Translations under genes and position numbers: made by a program | The notes under the pieces: model-generated | Told to the model about the DNA's origin: nothing | Databases searched by the model: none | Seen by the model: the letters and a program-made list of their open reading frames with translations, nothing else | Shown: positions 6,021-14,370 of the stretch, piece by piece | How positions within the stretch are numbered: the first letter of the stretch is position 1 | How the letters are laid out: each line of letters opens with the position of its first letter | From: CAZKXX01 sp964556705 | GTDB lineage: Bacteria > Acidobacteriota > Terriglobia > UBA7540 | Direction: 5' to 3' | NCBI GenBank assembly: GCA_964556705.1 | Contig: CAZKXX010000070.1 | Coordinates: 1-21,340, forward strand | DNA length: 21,340 bases

Positions 6021-8105
6021 ATGAGGACCACCAGGCATTTCATCACCACCGGCTTCGTACTGGCGGCGATTTTCCTGACGCTCGCCGTGTCGCCCGCCTG
6101 CCGCCGCGAGGCGCAGCAGGCGGAATTTGCCCCCAAACTTCCGCCCACCGAAGTTTTCTGGAACAAGGAGCCGCTGGCTCCGACGGCCTTCGCGCCGCTG
6201 CCGCTCGGCTCCGTGAAGCCGCTCGGATGGCTGCGCCGCCAACTGGAAATTCAGGCGAGCGGGCTCACCGGCAATCTCGAAGAGGTCTGGCCCGACGTCG
6301 GCCCGAACAGCGGCTGGCTCGGCGGCACGGGAGAAAGCTGGGAGCGCGCGCCCTATTACCTCGACGGGCTCGTTCCCATCGCCTTTCTGCTCGAAGACGA
6401 AAAGCTCATTGCCCGCGCGAAGAAGTGGGTGGACTGGACGCTTGAAAACCAGCAGCCCGAAGGGCGCATCGGCGCCATCCTCGGCCGCGGCCAGTACCGT
6501 ACCGTGCACCAGGAAAGCGACACCTGGTGGCCCAACATGATCATGCTGAAAGTGCTGACGCAGTGGCAGGAAGCCACCGGCGACCCGCGCGTGATGCCGG
6601 TGATGGAGAAATACTTCGCGCACCACCTGCGCCAGGCTCCGCAGCACCCGCTGCGGGAGTGGGCGGCGCATCGCTGGGCCGACCAGGTCCTGAGCCTCGT
6701 GTGGCTGTACAACCGCACGGGCAAACCGGAGCTGCTCGAACTGGCGCGCCTCCTCAACCAGCAGGCGTTCGACTGGAAGGCCCACTTTGCGGACTTCCAG
6801 TTCAAGGGCAAGGTCCGCCGCGACCAGGCGAAGCTGCACACGCATGTGGTCAACAACGCGATGGCGATGAAGACCTCGGCCGTGTGGTCGCAGATTTCCA
6901 AAGACGAGTCGGACCGCAAGGCGATCTATCAGCTCCTTGAAGTGATGGACCGCCACCACGGCCAGCCGAACGGCGTGCACAGCGGCGACGAGCACTACGC
7001 CGGCCTCGACCCCTCGCAGGGCACCGAACTCTGCGCAGTCGTCGAAGCCATGTTCTCGCTCGAGCAGTTGATGGCCATTCTCGGCGACCCGGCATTCGGC
7101 GACCGGCTGGAGAAGATCACCTTTAACGCCCTGCCCGCCACGTTCAAGAAAGACATGTGGGCGCACCAGTACGACCAGCAGGTGAACCAGGTGATGTGCA
7201 GCGTGCTGCCGAACCGCAACTGGACGACGAACGGGCCGGAATCGAACATCTTCGGCCTCGAGCCCAATTTCGGTTGCTGCACGGCCAACATGCACCAGGG
7301 CTGGCCGAAGTTTGCTTCGCACCTCTGGATGGCGACGAAGGAAGGCGGACTCGCCGCGGTGGCTTACGCGCCCAGCCGCGTGGATGCCAGAGTGCGCGGC
7401 GGCGTCGAGACGGTCATCGTTGCGGATACGGAGTATCCCTTCAGCGGGCGCGTGACCTTGAAGGTGTATCCGGCAAAGTCTGTGACGTTCCCGCTCGTCC
7501 TGCGCGTTCCGGCCTGGGCGGAAGGCGCGAAAATTACCGTGGCGGGCGCGGCGCAGGCAAATGTCAAACCCGGGACGTTCCACAGCATCGAGCGCGAATG
7601 GAAGTCCGGCGACAGTGTCGAACTAGTGTTCCCGCAGAAGCTGCGCGTCGAACGCCACTACCGCGACGGCGTCGTCGTCAATCGCGGTCCGCTGGTGTTT
7701 TCGTTTGCCGTGGGCGAGGAGTGGAAGCTCATCAATCGCGAGCCGCCCGCCGGCGACTGGGAAGTCCATCCCACGACGCCGTGGAATTACGGGCTGGTGA
7801 TTGACCCCGCCGAGCCCGACAAATATCTGAGGGTGGAAGAACGTCCGCTTGGCAGCATGCCGTTTTCGCCGGAAGGCGCGCCGGTGCGGATTGCGGCCAA
7901 GGGCCGCCGCATTCCGGAATGGAAACTCGTCGCAGGCTCGGCCGGCCCGATGCCGCAGAGTCCGGCGCGCAGCAAGGAGCCTGAGGAAGACCTGACGCTG
8001 ATTCCTTACGGCTGCACGAATCTGCGCGTCACGGTGTTTCCGCAGATTGTGCCGGAAGCCACGGAGCGGCAGCAGCAGGCGAGGGTCAGGCTGCCGGGCG
8101 ACTGA
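6021..8105 (+). CDS. GH127-type glycoside hydrolase, probable lipoprotein (beta-L-arabinofuranosidase family)
   Basis: The 694-residue protein starts with a signal peptide (hydrophobic residues 8-25) ending at Cys27, in a slightly loose lipobox (VSPAC). It is probably anchored facing the periplasm or outside. The rest is the family once called DUF1680, an alpha/alpha barrel followed by beta domains. Residues fit the zinc-thiolate site known from Bifidobacterium HypBA1: Glu336 and Cys338 in TELC, and Cys419 and Cys420 in FGCCTANMHQGWPKF, where the first Cys is the nucleophile. Glu324 (DEHYAG) stands where the acid/base Glu is expected. The enzyme should therefore be active, probably releasing L-arabinofuranose or a similar furanose. 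The start follows GGAGG ten bases upstream; the frame is open to 5883, but only this start gives a signal peptide. A possible TATCAT -10 lies at 5971-5976. Confidence 0.9.
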   Translation: MRTTRHFITTGFVLAAIFLTLAVSPACRREAQQAEFAPKLPPTEVFWNKEPLAPTAFAPLPLGSVKPLGWLRRQLEIQASGLTGNLEEVWPDVGPNSGWLGGTGESWERAPYYLDGLVPIAFLLEDEKLIARAKKWVDWTLENQQPEGRIGAILGRGQYRTVHQESDTWWPNMIMLKVLTQWQEATGDPRVMPVMEKYFAHHLRQAPQHPLREWAAHRWADQVLSLVWLYNRTGKPELLELARLLNQQAFDWKAHFADFQFKGKVRRDQAKLHTHVVNNAMAMKTSAVWSQISKDESDRKAIYQLLEVMDRHHGQPNGVHSGDEHYAGLDPSQGTELCAVVEAMFSLEQLMAILGDPAFGDRLEKITFNALPATFKKDMWAHQYDQQVNQVMCSVLPNRNWTTNGPESNIFGLEPNFGCCTANMHQGWPKFASHLWMATKEGGLAAVAYAPSRVDARVRGGVETVIVADTEYPFSGRVTLKVYPAKSVTFPLVLRVPAWAEGAKITVAGAAQANVKPGTFHSIEREWKSGDSVELVFPQKLRVERHYRDGVVVNRGPLVFSFAVGEEWKLINREPPAGDWEVHPTTPWNYGLVIDPAEPDKYLRVEERPLGSMPFSPEGAPVRIAAKGRRIPEWKLVAGSAGPMPQSPARSKEPEEDLTLIPYGCTNLRVTVFPQIVPEATERQQQARVRLPGD

Positions 8106-8139
8106 TTCGAAGCCATCGAGTCTTTGGTGGGCAAGCCTG

Positions 8140-9276
8140 TCAAGGGTGCACCTGCGTGCCGCCGGCGACAACCCTCTCGACGCGGAGGGCCGAAGGTTCC
8201 ACGTGAAACATCACGAGGCTCGCTGGCTGCCCGGCGGTAATTTCTGAACAAGCACCCTCACCGCCGAGCAGCCGCGCGGGGTTGAGCGTCGCCGCGCGCA
8301 CGGCTTCTCCCAGCGAAACGCCCGCATACTCCATGAAAACCGCCACGGCGCGGTCCATGCTGAGGGAAGACCCCGCCATCGCCGTCCGATCCTCGCGGAC
8401 CACCTGGCCGCTCGGCAGCAATTCCACCGGCACGCCGACGAGCGAATATTTTCCCGGCGGCATTCCCGCCACGTGAATCGCGTCCGTAATCAAAATGATT
8501 CGCTCGATTCCCTTCACGCGGAGAATCACCTGCGCCAGTTCGGGCGGCACGTGGAAGCCGTCGCAGATGAGGCTGGCGGCCAGGCGGTGGTCGGCGAGCT
8601 GCGCCCAAAAGGGCGCGCGATGACGGTGAATGAATTCCGGACAGCCGTTGCCGAGGTGAACACTAAGTTGGGCGCCGGCCTCAGCGGCGCGGTGAATGTC
8701 TTCCGGCGTGCCGTCCGTGTGGCCCAGCGCGACGACGACTCCCGCGCCGCGCGCCCGGCGGATGAAATCCAGAGCGCCGGGCAGTTCGGGCGCGAGCGTC
8801 ACGATGCGGATGCGGTTTCCCGCCGCCTCCTGAAACGCGCAAAACTCCTGCCAGTCCGGCGCGCGCATCAGCGACGCGTCGTGCGCCCCGTGCGACGGCC
8901 CGGGAGAAAGGTACGGGCCTTCGAGATGATAGCCCGCTGCGGCGCGGGCGAATCGCGCATCGAGCCGACGCGCCTGCTCGAGCGCGCGGAAATTGCGCAG
9001 CAGCCGTTCGCGCGTGTTGGTGATGAGCGTCGGCAAGAACGTCGTGACGCCCGTCTTCCACAGCGCCGGCAGAACCGAGACGGCTTGCTCGGGCTCGAGG
9101 TCGGGCGCAGAAAAATCCACGCCCGCAAAGCCGTTAATCTGAATATCCACGAAACCCGGGCTCAGAAAAGGCTCGCCGGCGTCGAAAGGGCCGAGCGCGC
9201 GGACGCCGCCGATGCGTTCACCCGAGATTTCCACCTCGACGAGTCCGCCGCCGGGCATGTTGCCTTGGACATGCAT
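8140..9276 (-). CDS. nagA: N-acetylglucosamine-6-phosphate deacetylase-like amidohydrolase
   Basis: The 378-residue protein has the NagA layout. A small beta domain is followed by the amidohydrolase barrel with SPGFVDIQINGFAGVDF, then YHLEGPYLSPGP carrying the metal-binding Glu. LGHTDGT and SVHLGNG carry the metal-binding His residues, DGFHV the substrate His, and LITDAI the catalytic Asp. NagA removes the acetyl group from GlcNAc-6-phosphate in the cytoplasm, giving GlcN-6-phosphate. All key residues are present. The usual HLFNAM is replaced by HLGNGCPEF, which may shift substrate choice. The ATG at 9276 is taken because the beta domain starts there; the frame is open a further 34 codons upstream without conserved content and no strong Shine-Dalgarno is seen. 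It lies 117 bases downstream of the symporter gene, with a terminator between, and converges on the GH127 gene. Confidence 0.88.
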   Translation of the reverse strand: MHVQGNMPGGGLVEVEISGERIGGVRALGPFDAGEPFLSPGFVDIQINGFAGVDFSAPDLEPEQAVSVLPALWKTGVTTFLPTLITNTRERLLRNFRALEQARRLDARFARAAAGYHLEGPYLSPGPSHGAHDASLMRAPDWQEFCAFQEAAGNRIRIVTLAPELPGALDFIRRARGAGVVVALGHTDGTPEDIHRAAEAGAQLSVHLGNGCPEFIHRHRAPFWAQLADHRLAASLICDGFHVPPELAQVILRVKGIERIILITDAIHVAGMPPGKYSLVGVPVELLPSGQVVREDRTAMAGSSLSMDRAVAVFMEYAGVSLGEAVRAATLNPARLLGGEGACSEITAGQPASLVMFHVEPSALRVERVVAGGTQVHP

Positions 9277-9363
9277 GGGAAGATTTGCTGCAGCGCCGCC
9301 CGAGAAGCGGCAGATTGAGGGTCTCGCGTGCTCCTTGCCGGCGCTCGAAGCGCTTCGCGACGA

Positions 9364-9387
9364 AAAGACGGCGGTCACAGACCGCCG
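9364..9387 (-). terminator. Intrinsic terminator after the symporter gene
   Basis: A perfect 8-base stem CGGCGGTC/GACCGCCG with a 3-base loop begins seven bases after the symporter stop. On the minus strand it is followed by TCTTTT. The hairpin also looks like a dispersed GC palindrome of the type common in GC-rich genomes. Confidence 0.65.
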
Positions 9388-9393
9388 CTACAG

Positions 9394-11121
9394 CTACAGC
9401 CGGAACATCAGCCACACGGCGACGACGATGCCCACGGCGAGCGCCCAGCCGATGCCGAGACCCACGAGGTCGGTGCGATAGGCTTTGAAGAATCCCACGC
9501 CGCGCGTGGCGCGCCGGAGTTGGAGCAGGTTCGTCAGCAGCAACTGCTTCCCCTGCTCGGCCACGTCGCGTTGCGGCTCGCGGCTGCCGGAGTGCGCGTC
9601 CGGGTCGTCCATCGTCGAGGCGCCGCCGGGCGCGGCGGTCATCGGCGCGTCCGACGGCGTGTGGAGCCGCGCGACGAACGATGTGACATCCGCATCGGGC
9701 TCGGGCGCAGTCAGCAGGCTGACGACCACCAGGCTCGCGATCCCCGCGGCGAGCGCGATGCAGAAGACATTCGGGTCCCAGTGGTCGAGCCGCTCGCCCT
9801 CCCACCAGTAGAGCAGGAAGTTCGTGACCAGCGCCACCACCAGACTCGCCAGTGCGCCCCAGCGGTTGGCGCGCGGCCACACCAAGCCGCCGATGATGCT
9901 GATGCCCATGTAGGTGGCGAGGGTCTCGGTGAGCAGAAACGAGTAAAGGACTCGTTCAATCAGGAACAGCGCGTAGAAGACACCGAGCAGCGTGATGACC
10001 AGTCCGCTGACGCGTCCCACCCACAGGTAATGCCGGTCGGAGCGGTTCGGCCGCAGGTGGCGGCGATAAAATCCCTGCGTGAAAAGCGCGCCGCTGTCCA
10101 CCATGAAAGCCGAGCAGGTGGACATGTTCGCCGCCATGACGCTCGCAATCAGCAGCCCCAGCGCGCCCGGGAAGAGCAGGTGCCGGCAGGCGAACCCGAA
10201 AGCGTCCTCGGGGTCGTCGAGCGCCGTCACGCCGTAAGTCCCCTTCACGACGACCACGGCCACCATCAGGCCCACAATCGCCCAGCCGACCGTGCAGATG
10301 CGTTTGACGTAGTTGCCGTAGAAGAACCCCACGCGGCAGGTGAACTCGTCCTTGCCCGTGCCCACCGCAGCGAGCATGTGCGGCTGCGCCATGATGCCGA
10401 TGAGGCCGTTCACGGTCAGCATCACGATGAACCAGATGCCGAGCCCCTCGGGCGTGGCGAGCGAAAGCATGGGAGCGGCGAGCGTTTCGCGCATGCCGTC
10501 GAGGCCGCCCACGACGCTCCAGCCGAGCGGAATCAGCATGAACGACAGCGTGATGATGAGAAATCCCTGGAAGAAATCGGTCCAGGCTGTCGCCACCAGC
10601 CCGCCGACAAAGCTGTAAGCGAGAAAGATCACGGTCATGCCGATGACGATGGCGTCCACTCCGATTTCACCGCCCGCCGCCTGGCTGATCACTTTGCCCG
10701 CGCCCTTCAGCATGCTGGCGGTGTTGATGGTGAAGTAGGTCACGGCAAAGAGCGTGTAGATGCCGCCCATCCAGGGGCCGTAGCGGTCTTCGACAATCTC
10801 GGCGATCGTGGTGCGGCGCGCGCGGCGGAACACCGGCGCCATGATCCAGTAAAAGGGCGTGGCGAAGAGGTTCTTCCACTGAAACCAGATTCCCGAAAGG
10901 CCCGTCGTATAGACCGCGCCGGCAAGCGAGACGGGCATCTCGGCGTGCGTGCCGATGCCGAAGCTCTGGCCGATCATCAGCAGCTTGCCGAATTTCCGCG
11001 CGCCCAGGAAGTAGTGGCCGGAATCCTTGATGCGCCGGCTGGCGGCAAAGCCGATGAAGATGACGATGACCAGATAACCGAGAATCACCGCCCAGTCGGC
11101 CGTATGGAGTTGGATGGACAC
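9394..11121 (-). CDS. Sodium:solute symporter family transporter
   Basis: The 575-residue protein is a typical member of the SSS family (LeuT fold), with about thirteen hydrophobic segments. The first is DWAVILGYLVIVIFIGFAAS, then comes the hallmark SGHYFLGARKFGKLLMIGQS with GIGTHAEMP. Later segments include FVGGLVATAWTDFFQGFLII, characteristic of the Na+-binding helix region. A hydrophilic loop (about residues 505-545) precedes the last helix. It should import an organic solute with Na+, and the surroundings suggest a sugar or amino sugar, but sequence alone does not give the substrate. A GGGGGAAG lies upstream of the ATG. A perfect 10-base palindrome AGTACGTACT lies 30 bases upstream and may be an operator. 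Next upstream on the same strand is the VWFA gene. Confidence 0.93.
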   Translation of the reverse strand: MSIQLHTADWAVILGYLVIVIFIGFAASRRIKDSGHYFLGARKFGKLLMIGQSFGIGTHAEMPVSLAGAVYTTGLSGIWFQWKNLFATPFYWIMAPVFRRARRTTIAEIVEDRYGPWMGGIYTLFAVTYFTINTASMLKGAGKVISQAAGGEIGVDAIVIGMTVIFLAYSFVGGLVATAWTDFFQGFLIITLSFMLIPLGWSVVGGLDGMRETLAAPMLSLATPEGLGIWFIVMLTVNGLIGIMAQPHMLAAVGTGKDEFTCRVGFFYGNYVKRICTVGWAIVGLMVAVVVVKGTYGVTALDDPEDAFGFACRHLLFPGALGLLIASVMAANMSTCSAFMVDSGALFTQGFYRRHLRPNRSDRHYLWVGRVSGLVITLLGVFYALFLIERVLYSFLLTETLATYMGISIIGGLVWPRANRWGALASLVVALVTNFLLYWWEGERLDHWDPNVFCIALAAGIASLVVVSLLTAPEPDADVTSFVARLHTPSDAPMTAAPGGASTMDDPDAHSGSREPQRDVAEQGKQLLLTNLLQLRRATRGVGFFKAYRTDLVGLGIGWALAVGIVVAVWLMFRL

Positions 11122-11150
11122 GCTTCCCCCGCGACGGTTTTGCTCGGAAA

Positions 11151-11160
11151 AGTACGTACT
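11151..11160. promoter_or_regulatory. Perfect palindrome upstream of the symporter gene
   Basis: AGTACGTACT is a perfect 10-base palindrome 29 bases upstream of the symporter ATG. A related GTACT-tttt-AGTAC element precedes the ROK/SIS operon at 16158-16171. It could bind a shared sugar regulator, but the evidence is weak because the sites are short. Confidence 0.3.
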
Positions 11161-11302
11161 CTAGTGATTTTCTCGTTCCGCCGCAACTGCCGTGTGCAGC
11201 GCCGTCCGCCGCCGCTTCGCGCACCAAAAAGCATGCGTTTAGCGCCAAGGGATAGACAATGGACTCGGGAAGATGGATTTCCGGCGAGCGGATTGCAGGA
11301 TG

Positions 11303-12718
11303 TCAGGGACCAGGGGGCGCGGCGGCGACGGCGGCTGCGACGGGCGCCCAGTAGCCGCGCTTCGAGCGGACGCGCCAGCGGTTGTTCTTCACTTCGACGC
11401 GGATTTCGCGAAAGCGGCCATCTTCAGCCCGGTTCGTGGGGACGTAGGCCAGAACGTAATACTCGCGCCCGTCGGCAAAGGCCTGGCGGAGGCCGCGCGC
11501 GAGGTCATTGGTGTTGTGAACGAAGACGCCCCCCGTCGCCGCCGCCATCTCGACCATGGCATCTTTCTTCTCATCAGCCAGTGAGGACCTTGCCAGGAGA
11601 ACGTCGCTCAGTGCGTGGGGATTTGGGCTTCGAGCGAAGCTCCTCCGCCTTTCCGCGTCGAAAACGCCGAGGGTTGCCGGCGGCAGCCCCCGCGAATCGA
11701 GGGCGTAAATCACCACGTCGCGCTCGGTGGCGAGCTTGATGACTTCTTCCAATTCGGGACCCAGACTCTCGCCGGGATTTTCCATGACGATAGACGGCTC
11801 GCCCAGGTAAGCGGCAATCAGAGCGAAAAGCTCACGCCCGGACCGGATGTTAAAGCCGTCGGAGACAAATACGAGGATGCGCTTGCCCGGTTGCTTGCCG
11901 AGTTCCTCGACAATGCTGCGGAGCTGTCGGAGCAGGTTGCGCTCAAGCACTGTCCGTTCCAGCGCCGCATTCGCCGCCCAAATCTTGATTCCGTTCAGGA
12001 GGCTCTCGCAGGATGTAAGGTCCCTCATCACGGTCCTCTGTCCCGGCACGGCGGTCCCGCAGGAACAACGCTCGCAGTAATCTTCGAGCATTCGAACAAG
12101 TTCGCGTTCCTGCATGGCCAGGCCGACGCCGGCGCTCGCCACCAACGTCCGGTCAACTTCCCCTGTTTCGATGGCCGCAAAGATGTCCTCGGGGTTTCGT
12201 GTCGCCTTGCGAATGATGGAAAGCTTCCGGTCCAGCGCAACCAGCGCGTAATGCGAGTCGGTGCTCCGTTCTTCCTGAAAGACCTTCCGAAGGGCGGTGC
12301 GGATGCCGTTGAAATTTTCGAAGGCGACGTTCAGTGTGTCGAGGCAGACCAGATACGTCCGGCGAGTTGGAGCGGGGCTTTCCTGAGCAGGCTCTTCCAA
12401 ACCGGCCCGTGGCTCAGCGGCCGCCGGCTGCTCGACCTGGGGCGGGGGACCGGCATCCCTCAGTTCAGTTCCGAACCAGACGACCTTCTGCTCGACGCCG
12501 TCTTCAAACACACGGAACTCATTCGCCTTCAGGCCGGTGATGTGATGCCCGCGGCGGTCCGTGACGACCACGGGCACCAGCACCTGCCGGACGTCCACGC
12601 GAATGGATTCGGGGCTTTCAGGCTCCGTCGTCTCCTGTGTGCGAAGCGCGCCCGGGGTGAGGAGAAGGAAACAGCAGGCAAAGCCGACCCGCGAGAGGTT
12701 TTGGAAGCCGCCGCTCAT
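11303..12718 (-). CDS. Secreted VWFA-related domain protein (acidobacterial type)
   Basis: The 471-residue protein has an N-terminal signal peptide (FACCFLLLTPGALRTQ) and is expected to be secreted or periplasmic. It follows the layout of the VWFA-related family expanded in Acidobacteria. The segment SIRVDVRQVLVPVVVTDRRG, then GLKANEFRVFEDGVEQKV, comes first; next are the domain proper starting RTYLVCLDTLNVAF and the closing REYYVLAYVPT...RSKRGYWAP. The MIDAS position reads LDTLN rather than DxSxS, so metal binding is doubtful, as in several family members. A Cys-rich insertion (CERCSCG, about residue 220) may form disulfides. A perfect TATAAT lies about 37 bases upstream of the ATG on the minus strand. 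The biological role of this family is unknown; it probably mediates contact between proteins. Confidence 0.9.
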   Translation of the reverse strand: MSGGFQNLSRVGFACCFLLLTPGALRTQETTEPESPESIRVDVRQVLVPVVVTDRRGHHITGLKANEFRVFEDGVEQKVVWFGTELRDAGPPPQVEQPAAAEPRAGLEEPAQESPAPTRRTYLVCLDTLNVAFENFNGIRTALRKVFQEERSTDSHYALVALDRKLSIIRKATRNPEDIFAAIETGEVDRTLVASAGVGLAMQERELVRMLEDYCERCSCGTAVPGQRTVMRDLTSCESLLNGIKIWAANAALERTVLERNLLRQLRSIVEELGKQPGKRILVFVSDGFNIRSGRELFALIAAYLGEPSIVMENPGESLGPELEEVIKLATERDVVIYALDSRGLPPATLGVFDAERRRSFARSPNPHALSDVLLARSSLADEKKDAMVEMAAATGGVFVHNTNDLARGLRQAFADGREYYVLAYVPTNRAEDGRFREIRVEVKNNRWRVRSKRGYWAPVAAAVAAAPPGP

Positions 12719-12753
12719 GGGACTCTGACCTAACCCGTCAGCTTAACGAAAGA

Positions 12754-12759
12754 ATTATA
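12754..12759 (-). promoter_or_regulatory. -10 element of the VWFA gene promoter
   Basis: The minus strand reads TATAAT exactly, giving a start near 12747 and a leader of about 29 bases before the ATG at 12718. No convincing -35 is present at 16-18 bases, so strength or an activator requirement is uncertain. Confidence 0.4.
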
Positions 12760-12925
12760 CGCTCCCTTTGACTCGGCTTCAGGGTTTTTCGTTGCCCCAT
12801 CCAGCCGCGCGGCACCATCCAACCGCCCGCCGAAGAGCGCTTGACCTCGCGCGGCAGATTTGAGAAAAGGGAGGGCCGGCCCGAGGGCCGGAATCCAGTC
12901 CGATTGCCACGAATCGAGGTCTTCG

Positions 12926-14122
12926 ATGACGGAAGCAGAAAGTGTTCGCGACACACCCCAACTCAAGAAACTTGCACTCTGCGCATTACTCGCAATGCTC
13001 CCGGGCCTGCACAGCGCGTGCACCGAATCGGCCCCACCCCCTGAGGAACGGAGAGCGAACATGGTGACCAAGGCATCTTTCGGCAAGACGCAGGAAGGCG
13101 AGGCGGTGGACCTCTACACGCTGAAGAACTCGAACGGCGTGGAAGTCCGCGCCATCACTTACGGCGGCATCATCACGGCGTTGCGCGTTCCGGACAAGAA
13201 CGGCAATTTCGGCGACGTCGTCCTGGGATTCGATTCCCTCGACGGCTACCTCGCCGGACATCCCTATTTCGGCTGCATCGTCGGCCGCTACGGAAACCGC
13301 ATCGCCCGCGGGCGCTTCACGCTCGACGGCAAGGAATACAAACTGGCCACGAACAACGGTCCGAACCACCTGCACGGCGGCGACAAGGGCTTCGACAAAT
13401 ACGTCTGGCAGGCCGAGTCGTTCCAGCGGCCGGACGGCGTCGGCGTCGTCTTCACCCGGACCAGTCCCGACGGCGAAGAGGGCTATCCGGGAAACCTGAA
13501 CGTCAAAGTTACTTACACGCTGACCGAACGGAACGAACTCATTTTCGACTATCACGCCACGACGGATAAAGCCACGCACGTCAACCTGACGAACCACAGT
13601 TACTTCAACCTCGCCGGAGCGGGCGAAGGGGACATCCTCGGTCACGTGCTGCACTTGAACGCCGACCGCTTCACGCCCGTGGATAAGACGCTCATTCCGA
13701 CAGGCGAACTGAAACCGGTGGAAGGAACGCCGCTCGATTTCCGCAAGCCGACTGCGATCGGCGCGCGGATCGAGCAGAAAGACCAGCAACTCGAATTCGG
13801 CCTCGGCTACGACCACAACTTCGTGCTCAACCGCGCCGAGTCGGACACCGGGCCGACGCTCGCCGCCCGCGTCACCGAACCCACAACCGGCCGGGTGATG
13901 GAAGTCCTCACCACCGAGCCGGGCGTGCAGTTCTATTCGGGAAATTTCCTGGACGGCACGATCAAGGGCAAGGGCGGGAAGGTCTATCAGAAGCGCTACG
14001 GCTTTTGCCTCGAGACGCAGCACTTCCCGGATTCGCCGAACAAACCCAAATTCCCTTCCACCGTGCTCAAGCCCGGCGAGGAGTACAAGACGAGGACGAT
14101 CTACAGGTTCTCAGTCCAGTAG
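12926..14122 (+). CDS. galM: Aldose 1-epimerase (mutarotase), exported or lipoprotein form
   Basis: The 398-residue protein is a galactose mutarotase family beta-sandwich. The catalytic residues are easy to place: His148/His150 in NHLHGG, His224 in TNHSYFNLAG and Glu363 in LETQHFPDSPN, with GNRIARG at the expected early position. It interconverts alpha and beta anomers of free aldoses. Unlike cytoplasmic GalM it starts with a basic N terminus and a hydrophobic run LALCALLAMLPGLHSAC, so it probably carries a signal peptide or lipid anchor, fitting the extracytoplasmic GH127 enzyme in the same region. The ATG at 12926 has GAGGT five bases upstream. An ATG at 13061 would give a signal-less version and has a weaker GGAGAG. 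It converges on the SIS/ROK operon, sharing a terminator. Confidence 0.92.
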   Translation: MTEAESVRDTPQLKKLALCALLAMLPGLHSACTESAPPPEERRANMVTKASFGKTQEGEAVDLYTLKNSNGVEVRAITYGGIITALRVPDKNGNFGDVVLGFDSLDGYLAGHPYFGCIVGRYGNRIARGRFTLDGKEYKLATNNGPNHLHGGDKGFDKYVWQAESFQRPDGVGVVFTRTSPDGEEGYPGNLNVKVTYTLTERNELIFDYHATTDKATHVNLTNHSYFNLAGAGEGDILGHVLHLNADRFTPVDKTLIPTGELKPVEGTPLDFRKPTAIGARIEQKDQQLEFGLGYDHNFVLNRAESDTGPTLAARVTEPTTGRVMEVLTTEPGVQFYSGNFLDGTIKGKGGKVYQKRYGFCLETQHFPDSPNKPKFPSTVLKPGEEYKTRTIYRFSVQ

Positions 14123-14161
14123 TCCGGGAGATTTCTGGTCCGATCACAGCCCCGGCGAATG

Positions 14162-14288
14162 TTGTCATCCTGAGCCCCGGTCCCGCCCCGCGGGATCGGG
14201 GCGAAGGATCTCTTTCAGGTTTCACGGGTGAAAAAAGCAGAGGTCCTTCGTCCCCCGATGCTTGCGATCGGGGTCCTCAGGATGACAA
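14162..14288. repeat. Palindromic mobile-repeat-like element with 13-base perfect terminal inverted repeats
   Basis: The 127-base element begins TTGTCATCCTGAG and ends with its exact reverse complement CTCAGGATGACAA. Inside, CGAAGGATCTCT (about 14202-14213) pairs with AGAGGTCCTTCG (14239-14250) with one mismatch. Each half also holds its own hairpin: CCCCGGTCCC/GGGATCGGGG on the left and CCCCGAT/ATCGGGG on the right. As a whole it can fold into a long branched hairpin or cruciform. The form suggests a non-autonomous dispersed repeat, and I recall similar ends as frequent in acidobacterial and other GC-rich genomes. It has no coding capacity. Confidence 0.65.
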
Positions 14289-14340
14289 AGTTGGGGGTTG
14301 GCTGGTGAGTTCCTGAAGGTTTGGAGCAGGGCGGCACTCG

Positions 14341-14370
14341 AAAGGCGGCTGCAATCTCCGGCCGCCTTTT
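14341..14370. terminator. Shared bidirectional terminator between galM and the SIS gene
   Basis: A 9-base stem AAAGGCGGC/GCCGCCTTT with an 11-base loop is followed on the plus strand by T-rich sequence (TTTTCTATTT). On the minus strand it directly follows the SIS stop codon. It can serve both convergent genes, though its U tract is better for the plus-strand gene. Confidence 0.75.

Noticed and set aside
5837..6166. Longer N terminus for the HTH protein, starting at 6166
   Set aside because: It would run through the promoter and into the GH127 start, and the HTH domain begins exactly at the ATG at 5836.
5973..7583. A 536-codon open frame on the minus strand opposite the GH127 gene
   Set aside because: Shadow of a recognisable hydrolase with an intact active site; no domain in the antisense translation.
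9328..11739. An 803-codon open frame on the plus strand opposite the symporter gene
   Set aside because: Low-complexity His/Arg/Asp-rich shadow; the symporter on the other strand explains the coding signal.
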